Origin: Treponema sp.
Lineage (GTDB): Bacteria > Spirochaetota > Spirochaetia > Treponematales > Treponemataceae
Assembly: GCA_016290335.1 (NCBI GenBank)
Contig: JAEETM010000018.1
Span: forward strand, 1-51,665
Reading direction: 5' to 3'
Length of the DNA: 51,665 nt
In this document: one piece after another, positions 24,038-30,965 of the stretch
How the letters are laid out: each line of letters starts with the position of its first letter
Numbering within the stretch: the first letter of the stretch is position 1
The notes under the pieces: generated by a model
Seen by the model: the letters and a program-made list of their open reading frames with translations, nothing else
Databases searched by the model: none
Told to the model about the DNA's origin: nothing
Made by a program: the position numbers and the translations under genes

Positions 24038-25918
24038 CTAGTTTATTGCATCTAAATTACACACACTTGCGCACAACCCACAGCCAGTGCAAAGCGAACT
24101 ATCTATCTCAACTATTTGTTTTCCTTTTGCATTTTTTGCAGCGCTTACACTCAACGCCGGGCACCCCAACTCGTTTATGCATTTTCTGCAGCCAATACAT
24201 TTTGCTGTATCAACTTTTTTTGCACCAGGCATTTTGTAACCAAGCTTAGACGCAATGCTTATACATGGCGACTTAAAAATCACCGCACTTACACCAGGAG
24301 CCGCCACCACAGTTTTTACCGCTTCAACCGAAGCTTCCTGATTAAACGGATCAACTTCAATCACTGGATTCACACCAATTGCTTCCAGGATTTTTGGAAT
24401 GCTGATTTTATCAACAACCTGGCCCATCATCGTCATTCCTGTTCCCGGATGCGGCTGATGACCTGTCATAGCTGTAGTTGAGTTATCAAGAATACAGATT
24501 GTCTGGTGCGACTGATTGTACACCGCGTTTACCACACCGGTAATTCCGCTTGCAAAGAAGGTTGAATCGCCAATAAAGCTGAAGCAGAGTCTGTCCGGCT
24601 CGTTATGATAAAAGCCCTGAGCCATTGTAATATCGGCACCCATACAAAGACAGGTATCGCACATATCAAGCGGTTTTGCATTACCAAGTGTGTAGCAGCC
24701 GATATCACCACAGAAAGCTGTTTTCTTGCCTTTCATTGCCTGCTTTACCGCATAGAATGCCCCACGATGAGGACAGCCCGCACACAACACCGGTGGACGA
24801 ACAGGAAGCTCTGGTTTTGAAGAATTATTAGTTTTTGGACTATTATAATCTTCCAGTTTTTCACCACCCTGCTCTATAAACTTCTGTAAAACCGATTTTA
24901 CAATATCTGTAGAAAGCTCGCCTGCTTCTGGAACAAGACCATCTTTTTTACCGTGGATTTTTATTTTGTCTGGACCATCCATTTCTCCACAAACAGAAAT
25001 AAGGTTTTCTTCTATAACAGGATCAAGCTCTTCAAAAACTATAACTTCCGCATTCTCCTGCAAAAACTTTTTTGCCAGCTGCTTTGGGAAAGGATACGGT
25101 GTACCAATTTTCAAAATTGCTGCATCCTTCAAAACCTGAAGCTTTGGGTTTTCAGAAGTGATGATTTCCAAAGCTTCTTTCAGATAGCACCAGCTTATGC
25201 CACCGGCTGCAAAAGCAATCTTTCCGCTACCCTTCACACTATTCCACTTGCTCTCAGAAAACTCCTGTGGCAGCGTTTTTTCGTTGCGCTCAAAAATACG
25301 CTTGTGATTCAAATATGATGCTCGTGGGAAAATTACCCAACGTGAAGAATCTTTCTCAAAAGTACCCGGTGTACGGCAAGGCTGCAACTCTGGGAACTCA
25401 AGACTCTGGTAAGCATGGTCAACTCTCGTTGTCGGACGAAGAAGAACTGGTGTGTTATATTTTTCAGAAAGCTCAAAGGCATACTGAACCATCTCGTAGG
25501 CTTCCTGCGGAGTAGAAGGATCAAGACAGGGAAGCTTGGAAAAAGCAGCATAAGTACGGGTATCCTGTTCTGTCTGGCTTGATATAGGACCCGGATCATC
25601 GGCAACAACAATTACCATACCGCCCTTCACTCCAACGTAAGAAAGACACATAACAGGATCGCTGGCAACATTTAAACCAACCTGCTTCATTGTAATAAGA
25701 GTGCGGCTTCCGGCAAAGCTTGCTCCACCGGCAACTTCTGCAGCGGCCTTTTCGTTTACCGACCACTCAACGTAAGTTCCAGTTTTATCTTTATACTTTG
25801 CAATAAACTCAATAATTTCGCTGGATGGAGTTCCCGGATACCCCGCAACAAGGTTGACCCCAGCCTTCAAAGCACCAAGAGCAATCGCCTGATTTCCCAT
25901 TATCATCTGTTTTGCCAT
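24038..25918 (-). CDS. iorA: Indolepyruvate:ferredoxin oxidoreductase, alpha subunit
   Basis: A 626-residue subunit. N-terminal pyrimidine domain begins GNQAIALGALKAGVNLVAGYPGTPSSEIIEFI; the TPP-binding core follows with CAGCPHRGAFYAV, CGDIGCYTLG, CLCMGADITMAQGF and FIGDSTFFASGITG; the C-terminus is a 2[4Fe-4S] ferredoxin domain, CIGCRKCINELGC and CTGCGLCASVCNLDAI. In the first cluster the usual CxxCxxC...C is kept with a longer second gap. First gene of iorAB. Upstream on its side lies AGTAAC-N6-ACTACT at 25990-26007, a variant of the operator of paaK and the ECF operon. GTAGGG is a weak ribosome site before the ATG. Confidence 0.95.
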   Translation of the reverse strand: MAKQMIMGNQAIALGALKAGVNLVAGYPGTPSSEIIEFIAKYKDKTGTYVEWSVNEKAAAEVAGGASFAGSRTLITMKQVGLNVASDPVMCLSYVGVKGGMVIVVADDPGPISSQTEQDTRTYAAFSKLPCLDPSTPQEAYEMVQYAFELSEKYNTPVLLRPTTRVDHAYQSLEFPELQPCRTPGTFEKDSSRWVIFPRASYLNHKRIFERNEKTLPQEFSESKWNSVKGSGKIAFAAGGISWCYLKEALEIITSENPKLQVLKDAAILKIGTPYPFPKQLAKKFLQENAEVIVFEELDPVIEENLISVCGEMDGPDKIKIHGKKDGLVPEAGELSTDIVKSVLQKFIEQGGEKLEDYNSPKTNNSSKPELPVRPPVLCAGCPHRGAFYAVKQAMKGKKTAFCGDIGCYTLGNAKPLDMCDTCLCMGADITMAQGFYHNEPDRLCFSFIGDSTFFASGITGVVNAVYNQSHQTICILDNSTTAMTGHQPHPGTGMTMMGQVVDKISIPKILEAIGVNPVIEVDPFNQEASVEAVKTVVAAPGVSAVIFKSPCISIASKLGYKMPGAKKVDTAKCIGCRKCINELGCPALSVSAAKNAKGKQIVEIDSSLCTGCGLCASVCNLDAIN

Positions 25919-25989
25919 TTCTTACCCTACTTTGTTCTGCACCGCCAGATTACAAACAGTACATTTTTTATTGTTTTGTTCTTATATAT

Positions 25990-26007
25990 AGTAACAAATA
26001 TACTACT
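25990..26007 (-). promoter_or_regulatory. Candidate operator upstream of iorAB
   Basis: AGTAAC (25990-25995), six bases, ACTACT (26002-26007). This is an imperfect form of the AGTAAC/GTTACT dyads at 18184-18210 and 20205-20230; TATAGTAAC is shared with the paaK site. It lies about 70 bases before the iorA ATG. Confidence 0.45.
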
Positions 26008-26050
26008 TTTCCGGGATTGTAGCAAGTGGAAATAACAGCTGGTTTTTTAA

Positions 26051-26604
26051 TGGACTTTTATAATAGTTAAATGATTTAAACTGGACTCTTATAATACTTC
26101 CGCACTCAAGAAATCTTTCTGATCCTAAAAAGTTGAACCCTTTTTTGAACCAGTTCACGCTAAAAACCTATTCCTGTGCTTTATCAAGAACTCGTTCCAC
26201 TTTTTTATGCTGGACTCCTATAATATTTCATGGACTTTCATAATACTTCGACAAAAATCCACGCTTTTTCTCTGGACTTTTATAATACTTCATAACTACA
26301 GAAGAGTTCTCTCCTCCCTGACAGGCTTAATTCATAAGAAATCTGATTCTCTCTTCCCCAGCAAATTATAATTCTCTTGGACCTTTATAATATTTACCGC
26401 GATATATTTGGACTCTTATAATACTTCCCTAACTAGAAATACCCACAGCACTCAATTGCCTGTTATCTTATAAAAACTTCCACCTTTTTATGCTGGACTC
26501 CTATAATATTTAATGGACTTTCATAATACTTCGCCCAAAAAACAGCACTTTTTTACTGGACTTTTATAATATTTTGCAATTAAACCTGTTGGACTCTTAT
26601 AATA
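26051..26604 (+). repeat. Distal iteron cluster (11 copies of TGGAC-type 15-mer)
   Basis: Eleven direct repeats of TGGACTTTTATAATA and variants (TGGACTCTTATAATA, TGGACTCCTATAATA, TGGACTTTCATAATA, TGGACCTTTATAATA) start at 26051, 26082, 26211, 26231, 26273, 26378, 26409, 26494, 26514, 26557 and 26590. All point towards the rep gene. The first and second sets of five repeat one another at offsets of 327, 327, 283, 283 and 284 bases with the same variant order, so the block was duplicated. Expected role: binding of the Rep initiator for replication or copy-number control. I see no protein gene in 25919-27117. Confidence 0.9.
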
Positions 26605-26650
26605 TTTGAAATCTGCAGCCCCCCATACACTTGTGTAACAAAAACACCAC

Positions 26651-26760
26651 AGGTATGTCCCCATTGTTATTCAAAATACATAAAAGGATTGTCCCTCTTT
26701 TCACAATAACACACACCTCATCTATCTCTAGAGACATAACAGGCTTGTCCCCTTTGTTAT
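26651..26760. repeat. Three REP-like GGGGACA motifs in the iteron gap
   Basis: AGGTATGTCCCCATTGTTAT (26651-26670), AGGATTGTCCCTCTT...CAATAAC (26685-26710) and AGGCTTGTCCCCTTTGTTAT (26741-26760) are variants of one motif; on the minus strand ATAACAA-N-GGGGACA-NN-CCT. It interrupts the iteron array and is of the short interspersed-repeat type mobilised by REP-associated transposases, although none is in the window. Confidence 0.55.
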
Positions 26761-26833
26761 CGATCGTTTCATCAGCCTCCCACAAAAAGCTTTCCTGCTC
26801 CTCCAAAATCCCCTTTCCCCGAGCTCCCTCCTA

Positions 26834-27058
26834 TGGACATTTATAATATTTACCCCAAAAAAGCACATTTTTCATAAAAAAATATGGACATTTATAATTT
26901 TTCGATTGGACTTTTATAATTTTTTGGGTTATAATGATTTTTGGGTGGGAGCTTTTGGACTTTTATAATCGTTTACTGGACCTTTATAATCGAGTTTTGG
27001 ACTCTTATAATAATAAAGTGGACCTTTATAATCTAAAATCTCATAAATCTTTATAATA
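26834..27058 (+). repeat. Proximal iteron cluster next to rep (7 copies plus a degenerate one), putative origin
   Basis: TGGACATTTATAATA/T at 26834 and 26885, TGGACTTTTATAATT at 26907, then four copies at 26956, 26977, 26998 and 27019, exactly 21 bp (two helical turns) apart, and a degenerate copy lacking GGAC at 27044. Regularly phased direct repeats beside an A/T-rich segment and an initiator gene are the classic design of an iteron-controlled plasmid origin (Rep_3 type). Confidence 0.88.
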
Positions 27059-27059
27059 T

Positions 27060-27112
27060 AAGTATTTATCCTGCCTCAATATTTAAAATTTAAATATATA
27101 AATAAAGGTTAG
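27060..27112 (+). other. A/T-rich unwinding-type segment with rep promoter palindrome
   Basis: A nearly pure A/T stretch between the last iteron and rep. ATATTTAAA (27079-27087) and TTTAAATAT (27089-27097) form a 9-bp inverted repeat around one A. Such a segment could be the DNA unwinding element and/or the autorepression operator of rep. Confidence 0.5.
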
Positions 27113-27117
27113 TACAT

Positions 27118-28134
27118 TTGAGAAAAAAATCGAAGTCATTAATCATTAAGAACATTTCTCAGCAAAGTATCTTAAAAATTCCTAACAATTTTCTAAGAGC
27201 AAGTTACAAATGTTCTGCAACAACTCAGCGAATGTACTTCTATTCTATATTTAAATTTTTAACATCAGAGAACAACCAGGGTGTTGTTTCCTTCAGTTTT
27301 TCTGACTTCTTCACAGATTTAAATTTAAAAGATGGACAAAAAACCAGAACTCTCATAAAAGAATCTGCTAACGAAATCCTTGATATGAAAATTGTTTTGG
27401 AAGATAACGAAAAACAATACGAAGTAACAAACGTTTTCCAGACGGCAAAATGTGTTTTCACCGAAACAACCTTTTCTTTCAAGTTCACAGATGCAATGAA
27501 AACCTTTCTGGATGAATTAAAAGAAATCGGTTTTACACTCTTTGATATAAATGATCTTGGAAAATTAAAATCTTTCTATGCTTTAAGATATTATCTTGTT
27601 GCACTTTCTTTTAAAGGATTTGAAGGTAAACGTGGTAATCTTAAAAACTCCTGGTATTTCGAATATTCTGTAGAAGAATTACGCCGCTTGTTTGATATTC
27701 AGGATAATGAATACACTCAGATTGGTCCGTTCAAAAACATTGTTATAGATTTACCATTAAAAGAATTAAACGAAAAAAATCTTGGAATACAGATTGTTTA
27801 TACACCTCTTAAAAAAAGTCGCAAAATTGTTGGTTTCCGTTTTGACTGCATTGATTCAATTAAAATTGCAAAAGTTGATCAATCAAAATATGCATACATT
27901 GAAGATAAATCTGTAAAAGAAGATTCAAATAATGTTGATGTTGAAGATGTAAAAATGGAAGGTATTATGACAATTGCCAAAAATCCTATCCGTTATGCAG
28001 AATTACTCGATGAAGAACGAAAAAATCCTAATATTTTTGGATTTTCTCCGGAAGTCAGTGCCCTTATCCGTTTAGGCGAAGAGCTTAAGGCTGCCGAAGA
28101 AGATGCCAAATCAAAGGCCGAAAGCTCAAACTAA
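27118..28134 (+). CDS. Rep_3-type (RepB-like) replication initiator
   Basis: A 338-residue protein without signal or membrane segments. The start is taken as the TTG at 27118, ten bases after AAAGG; the next ATG would remove 38 conserved-looking residues. The N-terminal half resembles the Rep_3 winged-helix initiators (IPNNFLRASYKCSATTQRMYFYSIFKFL, then FSFSDFFTDLNLK and LIKESANEILDMKIVLE), and a second winged-helix part follows (ALRYYLVALSFKGF...WYFEYSVEELRRLFDIQDNEYTQIGPFKNIVIDLPLKELNE, VYTPLKKSRKIVGFRFDC). This two-domain layout binds iterons as monomer. At least 18 iterons lie directly upstream and a parAB pair lies downstream, converging. It therefore looks like a working plasmid-type initiator, intact and without frameshift. 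Confidence 0.85.
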   Translation: MRKKSKSLIIKNISQQSILKIPNNFLRASYKCSATTQRMYFYSIFKFLTSENNQGVVSFSFSDFFTDLNLKDGQKTRTLIKESANEILDMKIVLEDNEKQYEVTNVFQTAKCVFTETTFSFKFTDAMKTFLDELKEIGFTLFDINDLGKLKSFYALRYYLVALSFKGFEGKRGNLKNSWYFEYSVEELRRLFDIQDNEYTQIGPFKNIVIDLPLKELNEKNLGIQIVYTPLKKSRKIVGFRFDCIDSIKIAKVDQSKYAYIEDKSVKEDSNNVDVEDVKMEGIMTIAKNPIRYAELLDEERKNPNIFGFSPEVSALIRLGEELKAAEEDAKSKAESSN

Positions 28135-28136
28135 CA

Positions 28137-28523
28137 TTATACAGAAAGCACGTTCTTTCTTTTCTTTATAACACCGCCTACAGTAAGGACAACCTCATCA
28201 TTTTCAATTTCCTGGCGTAAGTGCTCAATTGCAAAAATAATACCTTTTGTAATATTAAGGTTATTTTTTGTAAAAAGGATTTTCCATTCCTTTTTTACTT
28301 CCGGTGGAACACAAATGTTAATCTGCCCTTCCCTATCCTGTTTTTTTACAGCTTTTTCTGGTGCAGGCGCTGGTTTTGGCTTTTCTTTTATTTCTACAAC
28401 TTCCTTAACTTCCGGAGTTTCAATTACTTCAGGCCCTTCCGGTTTAGTAAGTGTTTGTGCTAACTGATTTGTTAAAGATTCTGGAACATCGGTAAAGCTT
28501 ACTTTCTTGCTTGCTGGTATCAT
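28137..28523 (-). CDS. Small ParB-type partition partner (probable ribbon-helix-helix)
   Basis: A 128-residue protein whose ATG overlaps the parA stop codon by one base (TAATG), so the two are coupled. The N-terminal 75 residues are Pro/Glu/Lys-rich and flexible. The C-terminal part, QINICVPPEVKKEWKILFTK followed by NLNITKGIIFAIEHLRQEIEND, has the strand-helix-helix pattern of ribbon-helix-helix DNA binders, like the centromere-binding partners of type Ib ParA systems (ParG, omega). It has no ParB nuclease/HTH core. The centromere is likely the phased AGA array upstream of parA. A basic C-terminal tail (KKRKN) may add DNA contact. Confidence 0.75.
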   Translation of the reverse strand: MIPASKKVSFTDVPESLTNQLAQTLTKPEGPEVIETPEVKEVVEIKEKPKPAPAPEKAVKKQDREGQINICVPPEVKKEWKILFTKNNLNITKGIIFAIEHLRQEIENDEVVLTVGGVIKKRKNVLSV

Positions 28524-29284
28524 TATTCACCTCTCACAGATGCAGCCAATTCTTCAATAGCTGCCAGAGTTTTTTTCTTGGCTCCAATTTCTATAATGCT
28601 TTTCTGGTAGGCCTGTGACTTTTTAAATGCCTGATCCTGCGGTACAATAATTTTTTTGTAGCCAGATTGCTGCATAATTGCGTTTTTTATGTTTGTATCG
28701 AGCGCAAAAGATGCATTATGATCGTTAATTACAACAGTTTTTATCTCTGCTTTCGGGCAGCGGCGGCGTTTTTTAAAATCGTTAAGGTTTTCTATAAAGA
28801 TTGTGAGTCCATCTGCAGAAAAAGTATCACATTTCATAACAGGGATTATTTCATCACATGCATAAAACACATTTTCTTCAAAGGTGCTGAAGTCAGGGCT
28901 TGTATCGAAAATGCAGTAATCAAAATCCTTTTCGAACTCTTTTGTCAGATCATCCATAACGAATGGTTCTTCGGTAGCAACATTCTTTTTATATATACGG
29001 AGATTGCTTTTTTCTTTTCCTTCATTTTCGAGTGGTTTTGTCGGCATAATCCAGAGATTATTAATTTCTGTTTTTGTTACAGGCTTATCGCAGGTACATT
29101 TATTTAATAATGCATCGGCAAGTTCAAATCCTATTTCTTTAAGTAAAGCACCGGAAGCATTTCCCTGAGGATCTGCATCAATCAGAAGAACCTTAGAATT
29201 TTTTGCCAGTTCAGCTGCAAGAGCAATTGCAATGGATGTTTTTCCAACACCACCTTTTTGTAATCCTAATCCAATAACTTTCAT
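28523..29284 (-). CDS. parA: ParA-type plasmid partition ATPase
   Basis: A 253-residue Walker-type ATPase. The ATG at 29284 follows AAGGA by 8 bases and starts MKVIGLGLQKGGVGKTSIAIALAA, the deviant Walker A (KGGVGKT). Walker A' is in IDADPQGNASGALL, and Walker B in CIFDTSPDFST. No N-terminal helix-turn-helix precedes the ATPase, so it is the short type Ib form that relies on a separate small DNA-binding partner, which follows directly. ParA dynamically positions replicons on the nucleoid. Its promoter lies in the AGA array, consistent with autoregulation by the partner protein. Intact frame and key residues suggest an active segregation system. Confidence 0.92.
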   Translation of the reverse strand: MKVIGLGLQKGGVGKTSIAIALAAELAKNSKVLLIDADPQGNASGALLKEIGFELADALLNKCTCDKPVTKTEINNLWIMPTKPLENEGKEKSNLRIYKKNVATEEPFVMDDLTKEFEKDFDYCIFDTSPDFSTFEENVFYACDEIIPVMKCDTFSADGLTIFIENLNDFKKRRRCPKAEIKTVVINDHNASFALDTNIKNAIMQQSGYKKIIVPQDQAFKKSQAYQKSIIEIGAKKKTLAAIEELAASVRGE

Positions 29285-29302
29285 AAACAAAATCCTTAAA
29301 AA

Positions 29303-29478
29303 AGAAAAACTAGAAATTATATAGAATTATTCTATATAACTAGATTATCGGTAGAAAACAAGAAAATGTCAAGAAAAATAATAGAAAATAAATAGAATAA
29401 TTAAAGAAAAATACAAGATAATATATAGAAATATAGAATATAACAAGATAACTAGATAAAAACTAGAAAATAACTAGA
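29303..29478. repeat. Helically phased AGA array, putative centromere (parS) and parAB operator
   Basis: AGA triplets on the plus strand start at 29303, 29312, 29323, 29342, 29353, 29361, 29372, 29383, 29394, 29405, 29416, 29427, 29435, 29446, 29454, 29465 and 29476. The gaps are 9, 11, 19, 11, 8, 11, 11, 11, 11, 11, 11, 8, 11, 8, 11 and 11 bases; 19 equals 8 plus 11. The usual unit is TAGAAAATAAA or ACTAGATAAA-like. TATATAGAAT (29318-29327) and ATTCTATATA (29329-29338) form a palindrome around one T. One copy per helical turn, directly before parA, is what a ribbon-helix-helix partner would need. The remaining part of the gap to 29648 holds little besides the sbcD promoter. Confidence 0.75.
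29344..29372 (-). promoter_or_regulatory. parAB promoter inside the AGA array
   Basis: Minus strand: TTGACA (29372-29367), 17-base spacer, GATAAT (29349-29344). Transcription would begin near 29337, within the 10-bp-arm palindrome at 29318-29338. Repression by the partner protein on the array is likely. Confidence 0.65.
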
Positions 29479-29580
29479 TATTAACAAAACCGCGTGTAGG
29501 ATTCGTCTGGCAGGCCTGATAACGTTTTTTCGAGTAATATGTCAATCTTAATGATTTGGGCCGTTTATTGTGATTTTCAA

Positions 29581-29609
29581 TTCAGTTTTTACATTGTCTG
29601 TGTTATAAT
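29581..29609 (+). promoter_or_regulatory. Candidate promoter of the sbcDC operon
   Basis: A good -10 box TATAAT (29604-29609) with a weak -35 (TTCAGT, 29581-29586) at 17-base spacing. The sbcD start lies 40 bases downstream. Confidence 0.4.
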
Positions 29610-29648
29610 ATTTTTATATTCAATAAAGGTTTTATCTGGAGAAATAAA

Positions 29649-30965
29649 GTGAAGTTTTTACATACGGCAGACTGGCATCTTGGAAACTCGATGTTTGACA
29701 TTGACCGAACCGAAGAGTTCAATTCTTTTTTACACTGGTTAAAAGAAACAATCACAAAAGAAAAAGTAGAAGTTCTTATTGTAGCAGGCGACATTTTTGA
29801 TACTATAAATCCGCCTGTTGTTTCAAAATGCCAGTATAATGATTTTCTTGCTGCCCTACTCGATACGGATTGTAAAAATGTAATAATTATTGGTGGTAAT
29901 CACGATTCAGGAACTTTACTGGATTCAGAAAAAAAACTGCTTAAATACCTGAATGTTCACGTTGTCGGTTCAATAAATAATCTTCAGCCGGAAGATATGA
30001 TTTTTGAATTGTACGATAAATCTAAAAATATAATCGGTATTTGTGCGGCAGTTCCTTTTGCAAGGGAAAATGAGCTTAGAAATTATATAGAAAAGGATGA
30101 AGAATCCAAATCTTTCTCAGATTTATCTTATGGAAGCCTGTATAAAAAGGTTTTTGAAGCCGCAGATAAGGTTCGAAATGGAAGAAATATACCAATTATT
30201 GCTACAGGTCACTTATATGCCGCTAATCTTGAAGGCAGATTTTCAGAAGAAACATCGGAAACTAAGTCTGATGATGGAAAACGAAAAATTGATGTTGTAG
30301 GAAATCTTGGTTCTGTTCACGCAAATGTTTTCCCGGAAGGCTTTGATTATGTTGCTTTAGGACATATCCATTACAGCACAATGGTAGATAAGCAGCCTCG
30401 AATAAGATATTCAGGCTCCCCTTTTGTACTTGGTTTTGATGAAGCTCACCTGCCCCGACATGTTCTTGTTGGCGAAATAAATAAAGAACAGGCTTCCGGC
30501 GAATTGTTTGATATAAATGATTTGGAAATAAAGAAAGTTCAGGTTCCATCTTTTGTAAAGTTCAAAAGACTTTCCGGTTCCTGCAAGGATATAAAGGCAG
30601 AATTGGAAAAGCTTAAATCTGCTTCTAAAAGTAAAGATCCAAAAACTTACCTGGAGCTTTATTATAAATGGGAACAGGGAGTGAACATTTACGAAGAGCT
30701 GGAAGAAATATCAGCAGATTTACCAGAAAACATCTGTGTTGCAAACCGAAAAATGCAGGATACAAAAAGTATCTTGGCTGGAAAAGTCGATAATTTGGGA
30801 TCGGATGAATTAAAGAATCTTAGTGCCGAAGAAATCTTCAAAAGTTTAATTCTGTCTAAAAAACAGTTTGAAGGTGACGAAGAAGCTGCAGTAGAAAAAT
30901 ATCTCCCATATTTTAAGCAAATCCTGACTGATATAGAAAACGGAGTTCCAGATGAGAATAAATAA
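29649..30965 (+). CDS. sbcD: Exonuclease SbcCD subunit D
   Basis: A 438-residue Mre11-type nuclease subunit starting with GTG behind GGAGA. The metallophosphoesterase motifs appear in order: HTADWHLG, VAGDIFD, IGGNHDSG, IATGHLYA and LGHIHYS, which hold two Mn ions. The C-terminal part is the capping and SbcC-binding region. With SbcC it opens hairpins, trims protein-blocked ends and processes long palindromes. It overlaps sbcC by 14 bases, so translation is coupled. It is the first gene of a four-gene overlapping operon that ends in a PARG and a nucleoside hydrolase, an unusual extension. Confidence 0.95.
   Translation: MKFLHTADWHLGNSMFDIDRTEEFNSFLHWLKETITKEKVEVLIVAGDIFDTINPPVVSKCQYNDFLAALLDTDCKNVIIIGGNHDSGTLLDSEKKLLKYLNVHVVGSINNLQPEDMIFELYDKSKNIIGICAAVPFARENELRNYIEKDEESKSFSDLSYGSLYKKVFEAADKVRNGRNIPIIATGHLYAANLEGRFSEETSETKSDDGKRKIDVVGNLGSVHANVFPEGFDYVALGHIHYSTMVDKQPRIRYSGSPFVLGFDEAHLPRHVLVGEINKEQASGELFDINDLEIKKVQVPSFVKFKRLSGSCKDIKAELEKLKSASKSKDPKTYLELYYKWEQGVNIYEELEEISADLPENICVANRKMQDTKSILAGKVDNLGSDELKNLSAEEIFKSLILSKKQFEGDEEAAVEKYLPYFKQILTDIENGVPDENK

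Noticed and set aside
26597..26806. A 69-codon minus-strand reading frame in the iteron gap
   Set aside because: It is made of the three REP-like motifs (giving repeated Gly-Asp-x-Pro words), has no ribosome site and no family resemblance.
26051..27058. CRISPR array
   Set aside because: The repeats are only 15 bases, vary in sequence and are irregularly spaced (20 to 129 bases); no cas gene is near. The adjoining initiator makes iterons the better explanation.
26401..27117. DnaA boxes in the origin region
   Set aside because: No convincing TTATCCACA-type 9-mer was found; sequences such as TTACACAAG match poorly, so host DnaA involvement is not supported by eye.
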